Origin: Cornus controversa
Lineage: Eukaryota; Streptophyta; Magnoliopsida; Cornales; Cornaceae
Direction: 5' to 3'
Assembly (NCBI GenBank): GCA_026545225.1
Contig: CM048845.1
Location: forward strand, 16,647,001 to 16,711,000
DNA: 64,000 nt
The position numbers were made by a program, and so were the translations under genes. Shown one piece after another: positions 38,426-49,977 of the stretch (its first letter is position 1; each line of letters starts with the position of its first letter). The notes beneath the pieces were generated by a model. It ran no database searches and was not told where the DNA came from. It saw nothing but the letters and a program-made list of their open reading frames with translations.

Positions 38426-41400
38426 AGAATGTAATTGTAAGATTAAATGAGGTAGCTAACCTTTCTCGCCAATGTAACCGCGTTTACGGTTGCCTTTCTT
38501 GGTGGAGCGACCAACACTGCAAATGGAGTCAATGTTTTTAGGGGAAAAACCTCTCTCGTTGTTGAATATTAGCAACGTCGCAGAAGCCCCTGTGCCTGTA
38601 ATGTCCCGAGATGTTATCACAAACTCCAGTGATGGATCCACCCCTTCCAAGTACTCATTGTCCTCTGCGTTCTGCAACCAGTAAAAATGTCATCGTCACA
38701 ACTATAATATATATGTATATGTATATATACACCAAGTCACCATCACATATGTATATTACTATATGTATATACTATACACGGCATATATATCACAGGTTCA
38801 CAGCATGGAGGAGAAATTACACCAAATGTTTGGGAATGCAACGGTACTAAATGGTAGTTTGGTCCAAGGCTGAGCTTTCAAATTGAATTAACTTCAAATA
38901 TAACTATACATGAACCTAATCACTCACCTAGTGACTATCACTACCCATGATTGATTTTTTCTTCTTCAGTGGCTTTGGAATGCATTAGCATCCAACCTCA
39001 GTCTGAAGAGAGAATCCCCTTTGGAGTGCTTCTGAATTTGGACTACAATACTTTTGGATTGGAGTACCTTCATCGACAGCTTGATCATGTGGATTCCTAC
39101 ACTGGACTTCCTTGATCTTGACTCCTAGCTTGGCTTGAATACTATGATATCAGAACTTCATGGTCTACATGTATACAGACTACCGAATCCTAAGTCTTGG
39201 TTGACTTGGTCTTGGCTTAGATTTCAAAGTCATGGCATGTGTGGACATGAGCTCCAATGTCACATTTGACATCAAGGATCTACTTACAGCCGAAGACATT
39301 GCTATTGAATGCTGCTAAATGCAATTGAGCAAGTGCATGATGGATGCATATGATGCATCATGGGAATCAAGACCCTAAAAACAACCCACTAAAGAAAATA
39401 TTAAATTCTCAAATTAATAGGTTGTGATAATCAAAATAACCAAATTGGTCATGGGGTAAAAAGCCTTTAGGCTCACACTATTTACACATATTTATACAAT
39501 TTTCTTAACCTTTTAGGAAAAAAATGATTAAAACAAAATTATAATTCACTTGTTACAAAAAACTGGACCAAAATAAAAGGGTTTGCCCAGTTTACGAGAC
39601 TCCCATCATTGCGGGGTTTGAGAAGGATTAATTGTGCGCAACCTTACATCTGCATATAGATAGGTCATTTCATTGTAAGGTTTAGAAAAGATCAGGTGTA
39701 CGCAACCTTAGGCCATCCAATGTGGTGGTTAGCTAACCGGATGAATACATTTAAATTGTGGCGAGTCACGTCAACTTTTTAGGTTGACATGGCTCTCTAT
39801 AATTGTGGTCATGCAATGACTCTTTAAAAAAAATTAATAGTGTGAAGCAAAAAGGGCTCGCCAACTGTGACGAGTCTGTTGGCTAGCCTCATGTGGAGTT
39901 CGCCAATTGGCGAGCCCCATACGGCATGCCTTGGCTCGCCAAAGGGCATCCATACACAATGCCTTTACCTCTGTACATGGCGAAGCTATTTATGTTACGC
40001 CAAGGTTCATCCTCAACTAGTTAGGCCAAAACAAGTATTACTAATAACTCTCATATTATTTTCTCACTTTTTGGTTCACTTATAAAAATATTTCCTATAA
40101 ATCTTTCCATTTGTCTTAAAAAAAAAAATCGAGAACTAACGCAATACAAGATTTTTCTTCAAAATCATTCCCTTTATTTTTCACTCGTTCTCATCAAAAC
40201 AAACAAGTAGCTTCCTTACAGCTTTTTGGTTGAATAATTTTTTTTTCTTTTTTTACAAAAGTAGATGATTGCTCTTTTTTCATTTTCCCTTTTTTTCTTT
40301 ATGGAGCTGATATTGGTATTCCACCAATATCGTTAAGCGCTCCACTTTCTTTTTTCTTTAAAATAAAATTACAAAAGAGTCCCTACACCACACAATGTTT
40401 GGCTAGTATATCTTTAATGTCACAATTGCCCTTTTCCATTAAGGTTAGGACTCTTGACTCCAAAATGCAAATTCATTTATCTTCTCCCTCTTTACATAAA
40501 TGAAATATCTTAGTAATCATATAGTGTCTGAGTTAGAGGAAGTTATTGAACTTGTTAAGACAAACAATATGAAAAAATCTAAGAAATCTATGAATTATTA
40601 AATGCTTCTAATTCTCGTTGTAATGGTGAATTATTTTTTTCTTCAGAATATATTTTTTGAGTTGATTTTGAAAATAATGATTTGAGAAAGTATCGATGAT
40701 TAGGATAAAAAGGTATGTGATTAGAATAAAAAATATTTGAATTGAAATTAATTAATTTTATATCAATGAATAAAACATATTTTTAACATTAAATTGAAAG
40801 CAAAACAATCTCTACGATGCATAGTAATATTTAATTGAATTGAAAATCAAAGGAAAATCAAGTATTTTTTTTTAAGGGTGAGAAAAAATTAGTTTTACTT
40901 AAATAGAAACTTTGTTGTATAGTTCAACAAGTACATCAAGGAAAGATTGTTTGCTTTAAGAATGGAACTTTTAGAAATTATATTATTATGTGATTAAATT
41001 TACTTTTAATTATTATATAATATATTTTACATATAGTGTATGTATATATATATATACCATGTGTAATTTCAATATGAGAGAAAAAAATACTTGAGAGTGA
41101 ATTCAAGAATTCTGACTTTAATAAAAAATAAAAAATAAAAAAAGAGTAATTATGGTTTTAAAAATGTGAGAATCAAGTATTTTGTAGTTTAGGGACTCTT
41201 TTGTAAACTTTATTTAAAAAAGAAAAAGAATGGAGCGCCTCATGTCATCAGTGGAGCACGAATATCAACAACCTTTTTCTTTATTTGTTTTTTGTTTTCT
41301 TATTTATTATTATTAAAAAGGGGAGTCACACTCTGTCGACTATTATTTCCGTACATGCATGACACTAAATTATATGTAAAGGAAGGCCAAATAGTATTCT

Positions 41401-42875
41401 TCCCGTACATGTCATCGAGCGTGGCTCAACATAATTTGAAGTCTTAGGCAAAAAATATAAGAGTGGTATTTTAGCATGTAATATTTTAATATCAAATATT
41501 AGTTAATAATGTTTATATAAAAATTTATTCTTATTGAAATTATTATATTTAATTGGACCATTTTCTACTAATAAATCTTTTAATTTTTAACGATATTTTT
41601 CCGGTGCATAGATATTTATGGGAATAGAATATGATTTTTGAATAAATTCTTCATTTTTTTATACTTAGATTCACTTTCTTTCATTTTTTTTTCATGTTAT
41701 TCACAAAGAATTTTCTTACCACAGATTTGATTATCATCATGAATCTAAGTCGCTAATATATTTATCTTTCATTATTGTATTATCTTTTAGTAATTTAGAT
41801 AACTTGGTTGTTCATTTATTGATTTTTCACCTAAATTTCTTGTTATTTTACTATTAATTATAACAAAAAAATTTGTTATAATGAGAGAAGAGAAAATGTG
41901 AGCAACAGGAAAAAAAGATAAAAACTAATAGGAGAAGATGAAAAGTTTTATAATTCCTAATTTTTTACCATTATCCGTTAAGTATATATTTAACAATTCA
42001 TAAAAAAATATGAAATGAGGAGTGACAGAGAGAAAAAAGAGGTAGATTTTGAAATAAGGTTCTAAATTAGAAGTTTTAGAATGAATTAAATTATTTGAGT
42101 CTATTATTAAATTTTTACCATTGGTTGAGGCCCATCACTCCAAGGAAACAAAATTTTTAGGGAGTCTAATAATATTAGAAAATAAAAATTTTAAGAACTC
42201 TTATTAAAAAAATAAAATAATTTAGAGGTCTTCTATTGACTGGACATTAGAAAACACTTAAATCGCCTGAAAGTTGAGCCAACCCTGCGTGCCATCACGA
42301 ATGCAATACAACTTTAGAACAACTATTTTCCTCTGGTTAAAAAATAAATAAATAAATAAATCTCCATCCACGTTTGAGACATGAAAGAATTGGGGTGGGG
42401 TTGCTCATTGTCGTGTGTTGTGCATCAAAACGGAGCTGTTTTGGTTCATAAGCAAGGAATCCCATATGTGTTGGGCTCAGTGCAGTCTGTATTGAGTGCG
42501 CTTATTAATGATATTATAAATCAAAAAGACAGTGTTTTAAGGCAACAAAGTTTGACCCAAAGGACAAGCTAGCTTATATTAAATCTTGCTTGTTAATTTT
42601 CTATAGAATATTCTACTGTGTAAAGTTAAGAAAATCTCCATATAGAACTGATATATTGCATATAGAAAGACCAAAATGCCCTCTAGTTAATAGAGTAAAA
42701 TTATAATATAAAATTAAATAAATTGAATATGTGGACAAGAATCTACACTGCAAAGAGTTCCATCCACTTTACCGAATTCTATTTCGTTGCTTTTCTAATG
42801 GTACCTAAACAATTTAACACTTAATTCAAAACATTCCAAGGAAAACATAATCCAACTAAAGCACATTTTCAGAGC

Positions 42876-42941
<66 letters not shown>

Positions 42942-43367
42942 CTGCCATGTTGGTGCAGGGCTCTTCGACTACTCAATAATTTACCATTGGCCCACATGTA
43001 GCACCCATCTCACATGCATTACGTAATTACAGGAAAAAAATTTAGGTGAGAGCCTTCTCGTTAGGTTTCTCGTGGAATTACTTAATTAGAAGTATATATG
43101 TTTGGGAACATATGAATGAATAAATATAAGTGTGTTTGTGTGTGTGTGTGTGTGTATGTATATATATATATATATATATATAAGTTTATAATATATGAAA
43201 TTAACCTGGATAAGTTCCATCAGAAAATGGACATCTTTGGCATAAAGTTCAGCAGAGAGATTCTTAACAGCCTGATGGAGATCTTCAGTGAGCGGATTCG
43301 ATATTTCTTCGCCTATAGAGAACTTCGTTTTCCTTATCTGCTCAATGTGTTCTCTCGGGGTCCCCAT
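31764..43367 (-). CDS. Sacsin-like / NO VEIN-related GHKL ATPase protein
   Basis: Three coding exons on the minus strand (43367-43206, 38671-38461, 36619-31764) give 5229 nt, 1742 residues, with GT-AG borders at both introns. The start MGTPREHIEQIRK is the first ATG of an N terminus typical of this plant family. The GHKL (HSP90/gyrase B-type) ATPase shows the N box ELIQNAEDN (catalytic-type E51, Mg-binding N55), NNERGF (91-96) and the glycine motif GEKGIGFKSV (122-131). The rest contains five repeats of about 113 residues beginning (F/I)ID..(F/Y)YG and followed by KELK..GV, near residues 838, 950, 1056, 1170 and 1284. Plant relatives are annotated as histidine kinase-, gyrase B- and HSP90-like ATPase proteins. 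Precise substrates are not known to me; a chaperone-like role is inferred from sacsin. An in-frame 114-bp duplication lies near residue 1355. The frame is intact, so it is probably functional. Confidence 0.93.
32703..32930 (-). repeat. 114-bp in-frame tandem duplication inside the sacsin-like gene
   Basis: 32703-32816 and 32817-32930 are near-identical direct repeats of exactly 114 bp (38 codons). Each encodes DDGE(W/C)VCPEECV(I/V)HDKDD followed by LFGTQLHVL(E/K)KRY and (E/Q)KLLN. About ten differences are visible, so the copy is not brand new, and the frame is kept. Confidence 0.92.
36620..38460 (-). other. Sacsin-like gene intron 2
   Basis: 1.84-kb AT-rich intron with GT and AG borders. 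It contains a (TA)n microsatellite at about 38377-38422 and a short (AC)n at 38000-38017. No mobile element recognised. Confidence 0.8.
38461..38671 (-). CDS. Sacsin-like gene, coding exon 2
   Basis: 211 bp after the acceptor TTGCAG. It encodes NAEDNEYLEGVDPSLEF through NRKRGYIGEKG and ends with one extra base before the donor GTTAGC. It carries the nucleotide-binding core. Confidence 0.9.
39855..39960. repeat. Cluster of GGCTCGCCAA motifs
   Basis: GGCTCGCCAA, GTTCGCCAATTGGCGAGCC and GGCTCGCCAAAGG recur in both orientations within about 100 bp. The style matches the motif clusters seen in the LTRs of this window. Confidence 0.6.
40303..41273. mobile_element. Mutator-like MITE (GGAGCTGATATT family) with 11-bp target duplication
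   Basis: The left end GGAGCTGATATTGGTATTCC and the reverse complement of the right end GGTTGTTGATATTCGTGCTC start terminal inverted repeats of about 100 bp (both continue to ACAAAAGAGTCCCTA). TTTTTCTTTAT flanks both sides (40292-40302 and 41274-41284). The 971-bp interior is non-coding. The reverse complement matches the element at 46096-49819, making the two sister copies in opposite orientation. Confidence 0.88.
41417..42287. mobile_element. Probable old hAT-like MITE
   Basis: The ends GAGCGTGGCTCAACA (left) and CAGGGTTGGCTCAACT (right, reverse complement) are imperfect inverted repeats. The flanks ATGTCATC and GTGCCATC match in six of eight bases, as an aged 8-bp duplication would. The interior is AT-rich without a frame. 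Confidence 0.45.
42879..42939. repeat. (TA)n microsatellite
   Basis: About 61 bp of uninterrupted AT dinucleotides in intron 1 of the sacsin-like gene. Confidence 0.95.
43206..43367 (-). CDS. Sacsin-like gene, coding exon 1
   Basis: 54 codons from ATG to CAG (MELIQ), followed by the donor GTTAAT. The intron is phase 0. The N box of the ATPase is split by this intron between ELIQ and NAEDN. Confidence 0.9.
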
Positions 43368-43400
43368 TGTTGTTGATACAAGTCTATATGTCTGTGTATG

Positions 43401-43424
43401 GAGAAAGAGAGAGAGAGAGAGAGT
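43401..43424. repeat. (GA)n tract in the 5' leader
   Basis: GAGAAAGAGAGAGAGAGAGA and following bases lie 35-60 bp upstream of the ATG of the sacsin-like gene (CT-rich on the coding strand). Similar GA-rich sequence continues to 43590. CT-rich leaders are common in plant genes. Confidence 0.8.
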
Positions 43425-43634
43425 GTGTGTTTGTGAAAGAGAGTCTTTAACACATGAAACTCTATTTCCTGGAGTGGACTGATGTGTTGAGAAAGCTCAA
43501 TATAAAGGAGGTAAACTTGTTGAGCAAGAAGAGGAGCTAGAGAGAGAATACTATGAGAGAGAGTGAGTGAGAGAGAGTGAGAGGGGCTCCACTTCAGAAG
43601 AAGATAGTGACTTTTGCATGAATTTTAAATGTCG

Positions 43635-43816
43635 ATTGTCCTTCTTTACGCGGGAATTTAATGATATCGGTGCTAAGGAGATTCGATATCGGTCTTCCTT
43701 AAGTCGTCGCATTGTCCTTCTTTACGCGGGAATTTAATGATATCGGTGCTAAGGAGATTCGATATCGGTCTTCTTTAAGTCGTCGCATTGTCCTTCTTTA
43801 CGCGGCAATTTAATGA
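43635..43816. repeat. 76-bp tandem repeat upstream of the sacsin-like gene
   Basis: ATTGTCCTTCTTTACGCGGG and the next 56 bases repeat at 43635-43710, 43711-43786 and, partially, 43787-43816. The period is exactly 76 bp with one or two differences. Each unit has two GATATCGG motifs. It lies 270-450 bp upstream of the ATG, within the likely promoter. Confidence 0.92.
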
Positions 43817-44677
43817 CGACAACTTTGGAATCGCCCTGTGGCCGACTATCGTTCGTTTGTACAGAAGTGAAGGTAACAACTATGTTTTCGTTTGATTCGT
43901 GGACAGCCAATCGAATTTTGCCACGTACTGAAATTAAACAAAAGAGTGGTCTACATATCCGTACTGGATGGTGTGAAGGCAGACCAAATGGTATTTTTAC
44001 TGGTCAAGCCAGACTTGTAACTTTTTTAATTATTATTATTATTTTTTTAAATTTGGTGTGCCGACTTAAGTTATATAATTTTTTTAAATGAACGTGACTC
44101 TTGTGCTCTGTTTGGTATATACTCTCACTCTGTCATTCTCATTTCGTTATTTTTACTGTATGATATAAAATTTATCCATTTCACACTTCTGCTCTATGTG
44201 TGTGTTGACTAAACAAAAACTAATTATTAATTAGTTCTATGTTTTATATTCTAAGACTAATAAGTACTTAAAAAAAAATTTATATTGCCAATAAAGTCAC
44301 ACAATATATAATTCTAATAAAGTTCGAAATTATATTGGCAATATATTTGAATTGCACAATATTATAATCTTATTAAAATTTGAACAATATCCCTGATCTC
44401 TAATTTGTAATTAGTATCAATTTCACAGAAAAAACACTTGGTTTTTAATTGTCACCAAAACTAGAATTTTTTAAAAGTATGTAACAATTTATTTAGATTT
44501 TAGCAATTCTAATAAATAAAAAAATGAAAAGAGAAGTTCAAAAAATTTCACCATTCCATGAAGTACATCATGTACAATTAATGATTTATTTAAATTCTTT
44601 CATTTTCTTACTTTATATTTTCGAAAACTAATTAATTTTAAGAAATAAAAGTAAATTTATGTAAAGGCTTTATTATG

Positions 44678-44722
<45 letters not shown>

Positions 44723-46095
44723 CATTAATGATATCTCTATAAAATAATAAATCAAAAGGCAATATGGAAAGAAGAAACCAATGTTGTGAAACTATGAATT
44801 TAATTGAAGATATCTCCTAAAAGTAGGATTAGTGTCCTAACAAAATTTAATAGGATTTATTGGAACTTATATTTGAAAAGTAAGGCTAATAGGTAAATTT
44901 CTAACCTACATTACATTTTTTAATTCGTGAATCACTTGCATTACATTCAAATGACTAGGAGAGAAAATAAATGAAATCAAAGGTTAAAGTTAGCTAAAAA
45001 GGAAAAGGAAAAAAATACTGTCACTTGATCAACTAGTGATAATTAAATTGAGAGTTAAATAAATCGAAAATTTAGATCTTTATGGCGCAACTCTTTGATT
45101 TAGCAGTCTCAACAACAGGCAATATAGTCTTCATTTTAAAAAAGAAAAAATTGTAAATAGTGAATTTTTTACAAATATAGAAGCTTTGTATAATAAGGAC
45201 AAAAAAGGTCATATAACGGTCAAAAGTGGTTAAAAATCCAATCATGTGTTTCAAAATGTCTTTGCTATCTACGGTCTAAAATCACTTTATCTAACGGTCA
45301 CGATTGCGAGTGTATGATAGTGTCGTAGGCACAGTCATATATATATATATATAAAAGAGCATGTGCAATGCACATGGATAAAAAGTGAATTTATATTTTG
45401 AATTAAATTATTTATATAAATAGTTAATTAGTAGCTTTAAAAAGTGCTCATTAAATTAATATTAAAAAATGATTTATTCTTTAAGTTCAAATATAATTAT
45501 TAATAGTATATGACATTTATATAAACACTTCTTTGTATATCATTCTATATCTTAGCTAATATAAGATATTAATTTTGATATTTATGTACACATCCATAAA
45601 TTATTAATTTTAATTATTTTTTTAGAAAATATATTAATTTTAATAACAATCTTTAAAAAAATATAGAAAAGGAATTTGAGATAGATACAGCTCGTAGGAT
45701 TGTTATCTTTAGGAATAAATAAATAACTATTAGTTGTTTAGTTAAAATCAAAAGTTTAATACTATATTAGTTAGAAAATAGTATAAAAGTAGTCATTATT
45801 AGTTATTTAATGTAGGAAATAAAAAAATGGTAGGATTGTTATCTTCGGTTAAAAAATAATAAAGATTAGCTATTTAATTCAAATAGAATTCTTAAGAGTC
45901 AATTAGTAAAATAATATAAAATTAATATTTATTAGTTATTTAATATAGAAAAAATTGGTTATAAATTACATAAATAAAAATAAAGAGGTGAGATTAGATT
46001 AGATCAATAGATCGATTAAATTAGATTAGGTAGATATATACCGTTAAAAATGTATATATATATTTGACTCCAAAAAAATAAAAGGAAAAAAAAAG
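43817..46095. other. Intergenic AT-rich sequence
   Basis: No gene found. It includes a (TA)n microsatellite at about 44683-44721 and several loose AT-rich repeats around 45570-45980 (TTAGTTATTTAAT recurs). Confidence 0.6.
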
Positions 46096-47074
46096 GGAGC
46101 TGATATTGGCGCTCCACCAATATCCTCTATCGCTCCACTCACATATTTTCTTAAAACAAAATTACAAAAATGTTCTTCTGGTAGACCATGTTTGATTCTT
46201 ATATTGTTAATATCATAATTGCTCTTTTAAGTTAGAACTCTAATCCAATTAATTTTTTACCTTTCTTAGAATTCTAATTCATTCACGATTTATCTCACAT
46301 TCTTATATCTGGCATATTGTCTTTTACTCACCAAAATTTTAATTTATTTTACACGTCTCGTATCTATAAAAAAAAAGACAAATTAAAGATTAGATACATG
46401 CAATTAATCAAACATAACACAAAGGAATGAAAAAAAAAAAAAGCAAAGAAAGAATAACATTCTATCAATTTTATTTTTTTTGTTGGAATTTTGCTATAAA
46501 GATTCCTTAGCTAAATTATGAGAATTTACAATTAGAAAATGATTCTAGTGAGTCACAAATTTCTCTCTCCATTTCTTAATTTCTAAAAGTTCCCTTCTAA
46601 AATCAAAAAGCTTTCCATAGCTTCCTTAAAGAACTATACATCATAATTTCTATTTAAGTAAAACTAAATTTTTCTTTGATTTTTAATTTAATTAAATATT
46701 TTTATTCATTAATATAAATTTTACTTCCAACTCAAATACTTTTTAATCTAACCAAATAACTTTTATTATCCTAATCACATACATTTGATCAATACTCTCT
46801 AAGTTATTATATTAAATCCTATACTTTTTCACATCTATTTAATAATAACACATTCCTCCTCTTTGATCTAGACATAAATTGCATCTATTATTCTCAACAT
46901 AGCATCAGAATGGATAAAATTCAATTCTAAAATAAAAATTATAGATTGATTCAGTAAGAAGAAATAATATTTTCAAAGAAAACTCAAAAGATTTATTATG
47001 AAGAAAAGTAGAACAAAAAAAGAAACAAGAAAAAAAATCACATTACCATGGGTATTAGAGTGATTGAGTGATTC

Positions 47075-48822
47075 ATAGATGTTAGTCTTATGCCTGTTAT
47101 CCATGCTTGTTGTTTATATTTTGATGATAAAAAATTGTATCATATTCTTTTAATTTGTCTATATCAAGTATGATTAGCTATAAGAAATAGATAATCAAAA
47201 GTACAAAAGACATTTGAAGACGTTTACAGAAGGAATCGAAGATATTGGAAGACGTTTGAAATACCAATCAAGAAGCTGACTCTCAAGCTTATCGTTATCA
47301 ATACGTAAAAGTTAGGATATTCTTGTAAACTCTTTGATGATTGAACTCTTGAGGCTCTATACCCTAAAATGATCTCAAGATCCCTCAGGCATTTCATACA
47401 TGAAAAACTATTTTTTATTCAAATTTGGCTAAGTGTTGAATTCTAAGGGCAAAAACATAATTATGAATTTTGACATAAAAAGTCTCAGTAATTGTACACC
47501 ATGATTTATCATAATCATATGAATTTTTTCAACCCAAAATGACTTAATTTTGCCTTTCATTTTGCACGATGAAATTTTATCTCAAAGCTGTGAAAACTCA
47601 TTTTGTACTAAAACTGAAAAATCAGATTTTGTTTTACTTGGAATTTGATTTTGAAACTATTTTTATTGAATTCAAATGGGGGGTACCTTACTTATTTACA
47701 TTGAATAACTTAAAGTAAATCGAAAGATTTACTTAAATGTTTTCAATGTAAATAAGAATATAGTGTGTAGTGTACTGATGCACTATACAGGTAAATAAGA
47801 ATACAGTGTGCAGTGTACTGATATACTGTGCAGGACTGAGTTGGAATATGGCTAAGTCTAAGAATGGTTTCTACCAAAGAACTTTCAGTCACCGACTGAT
47901 ATAAACTAAAATTCAGACCAGTAGCTAGTGTATAACTTCAAGTTCAAATTCATTTTTCATATGTCAAACAAATGTGCAAGTCTTTCAAAATAAATTTCTA
48001 CACTCTTAACTAAGTTTGATTTTTTAAATCAATTTCAAACATGTCAACCAATATGTTCAAAATTTTCAAAACTCTTGACTAAGTTTGATTTTCTAAATCC
48101 TATTTCAAACATACCAACCAATATGTTCAAGTTTTTTAAAATTTTTGACTAAAAGAATTGTCTTATCAAATCATATTCAAATTGTTAAATCATTTCATCA
48201 AATGAAATGATTCCATTTTGCACTATAAATATGTGTCTTAAAACACTTGTTTAAACACAAGCTTACATTATCAAAAGCATTCATCATATTCTGATATTCA
48301 CTTCCTCTTGAGCCTTATTCAATTCAATTCATCCAAAAGATCTAGTGTGGGAATTTTATTCAAAGGAGAGTTATCATTGTGAGAGTGTTATTTGTATATC
48401 CCTCTCATAAAGGAGAGTTGTTCTATCATTATTCAATCTTGTAAAGGTTAGTTCTTCACCTACAAGAAAGAACAAGGGTTGGTGTGACCCAAAATGAAAG
48501 AAGTGGTGTGCTTCTTGTCTGGGTTTGCTCTCCACCCATAAGGAGATGACATAGTGAAATTGGGGAAGTCTCAAGAGGGGTCTTGAGCCGAGGAGTAAGA
48601 GTTACCAAATCTCGCTAAAATTGCCTTGTCAAGTATTTGCAATCTTTCTATCCCTTACTTATTTTTATTTGTGCATATTCCTATTTATTGCTTATCAATT
48701 ATTCCATTTATTACATTAGCGTTCAATTATTTAAAATTAAAATATTTTTTATTGTTTGTCAATGACTCTATTCACCCTCCCCCCCCCCCCCCTTCTAGAG
48801 TCTATTATTGAGTAACAATAGA
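47075..48822 (+). mobile_element. Solo copia LTR with target duplication ATAGA
   Basis: LTR at 47080-48817 (1738 bp), starting TGTTAGTCTTATGCC and ending ATTGAGTAACA, flanked by ATAGA at 47075-47079 and 48818-48822. It shares long stretches with the solo LTR at 26398 (TTTGGCTAAGTGTTG, AATTGTACAC(C/T)ATGATTTATC). It has a local duplication near 47755-47835 and a run of 14 C at 48779-48792. The sister MITE around 40581-40596 shows the uninterrupted site (AGAAATCTATGAATT, i.e. AATTCATAGATTTCT). Confidence 0.9.
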
Positions 48823-48972
48823 TTTCTAAAATTTCTTCAATACTGCTTGTCTTAACAATTTCAATAATTTTCTCTAAAGTTAAGCCACACATAATTTCCA
48901 TTTCTAAGTTTGAGTAATTTTTCATTTTTTCTCAGTCAGAAAGAGAGAAATGAGAAGGAACGTGAGAGAAGT

Positions 48973-49647
48973 TGTAATACCCCGCTCCAACACATGGTGT
49001 GATATTATCCACTTTGGGCTTAAGCCCGCACGATTTTGCTCTTGGGTTTTACCCCAAAAGGCCTCATACCATTTTGAGAGAACACACTACATATAAGCAC
49101 ATCTCATCTCACCCAAGCGATGTGGGATTGAGCACCTTGTAGCCTGCCAGTGTGGTAGCTTAGCCTAGTGTCTTATCTTGCACCCGCCCACATCACACCC
49201 GCCCACAAGGGTCATTACAATCCACCCTCCTACGAGGCTCGACATCCTCGTCGGCACACTTCCGGCTGGGTTCAGGCTCTGATACCAACTGCAACACCCC
49301 CTAATTTCCATACATAAGTTGGTCAGGCTTATACACAAAAATTAGAAAATGTCAACACATGATAATAAACAAACATAGAGTACAAGATGTAATAAAGAAT
49401 GAATTTAATAGCAGAATGAAAATCTAATAAATAATAAATTATGAACCATAAATCTCCAAATTAAATTACGAAACAGTTATGGAGATTTATGGTTCAGGAT
49501 TTATTATTTATTAGATTTTTGTTTTACTATTAAATTCATTCTTTATTACATCTTGTACTCTATGCTTATTTATTATCATGTGTTGGCATTTTCTAATTTT
49601 TGTATATAAGTCTGACTAACTTATGCATAGAAATTAGGGGTGTTGAA
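48973..49647 (-). mobile_element. TRIM-like chimeric retroelement insertion with fold-back end, target duplication GAAGT
   Basis: 675-bp insertion flanked by GAAGT (48968-48972 and 49648-49652). Plus-strand order: an LTR-like block in minus orientation (48973-49219, TGTAATACCCCGC to GGGTCATTACA), a short internal part with a minus-strand initiator-Met primer site (49275-49287), an LTR end in minus orientation (from TGCAACACCCCC at 49290), a loop, and the same LTR end in plus orientation ending AGGGGTGTTGAA. The sister MITE (reverse complement near 40470) lacks all of this, confirming the boundaries. Confidence 0.75.
49292..49645. repeat. Long near-perfect hairpin, 167-bp arms
   Basis: The left arm 49292-49458 (CAACACCCCCTAATTTCC to TGAACCATAAATCTCCA) and right arm 49480-49645 are reverse complements at over 90 percent by eye, with a 21-bp loop at 49459-49479. 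A transcript would fold into a long double-stranded stem. Confidence 0.9.
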
Positions 49648-49977
49648 GAAGTTGCCTTTTGAAGCCAAGAATCCTTACCTTACTGGATAAGGGCAATTAT
49701 GGTATTAATAATATAAGAATCAAATATGGTCTATCATAAAGACTTTTTTGTAATTTTGTTTTAAGAAAAGATAGGAGTGGAGCGCTAAAGGATATTGGTG
49801 GAGTGCCAATATTAGCTCTCAAAGAAAAAAAGCATTGATACATAAATTTTAAAGTAATTTGCATGCTTAGTATTTATATTGATTTGGGAATACTTGAAAT
49901 AACTAGTGTAAATAAATAAATAAATGCTATGAAACTCTAGCATAGAATTAGAAAGAAAAAAAAAACAAAATTATTAT

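Larger units (their letters stand above)
38672..43205 (-). other. Sacsin-like gene intron 1
   Basis: 4.5-kb intron. It holds a Mutator-like MITE (40303-41273), a probable hAT-like MITE (41417-42287), a long (TA)n at 42879-42939 and a GT/AT repeat at 43135-43183. The stretch 38850-39850 is unassigned sequence without a frame. Confidence 0.75.
46096..49819. mobile_element. Mutator-like element (GGAGCTGATATT family) with two nested insertions
   Basis: The left end GGAGCTGATATTGGCGCTCC and the reverse complement of the right end AGAGCTAATATTGGCACTCC start inverted repeats of about 160 bp (both reach AAACAAAATTACAAAAA and ATTTGATTCTTATAT). The interior outside the nested elements is the reverse complement of 40303-41273. 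Nested in it are a solo copia LTR (47080-48817) and a 675-bp retroelement insertion (48973-49647). Flanks are A-rich and the target duplication is not clear. Confidence 0.85.

Noticed and set aside
42381-42572. Short frame MKELGWGCSLSCVV as a small gene
   Set aside because: It lies in the first intron of the sacsin-like gene, has no recognisable domain and ends beside AT-rich sequence.
46081-49832. Target duplication for the Mutator-like element at 46096-49819
   Set aside because: Both flanks are poly-A-like (AAAAAAAAG and AAAGAAAAAAAG), so any match could be chance.
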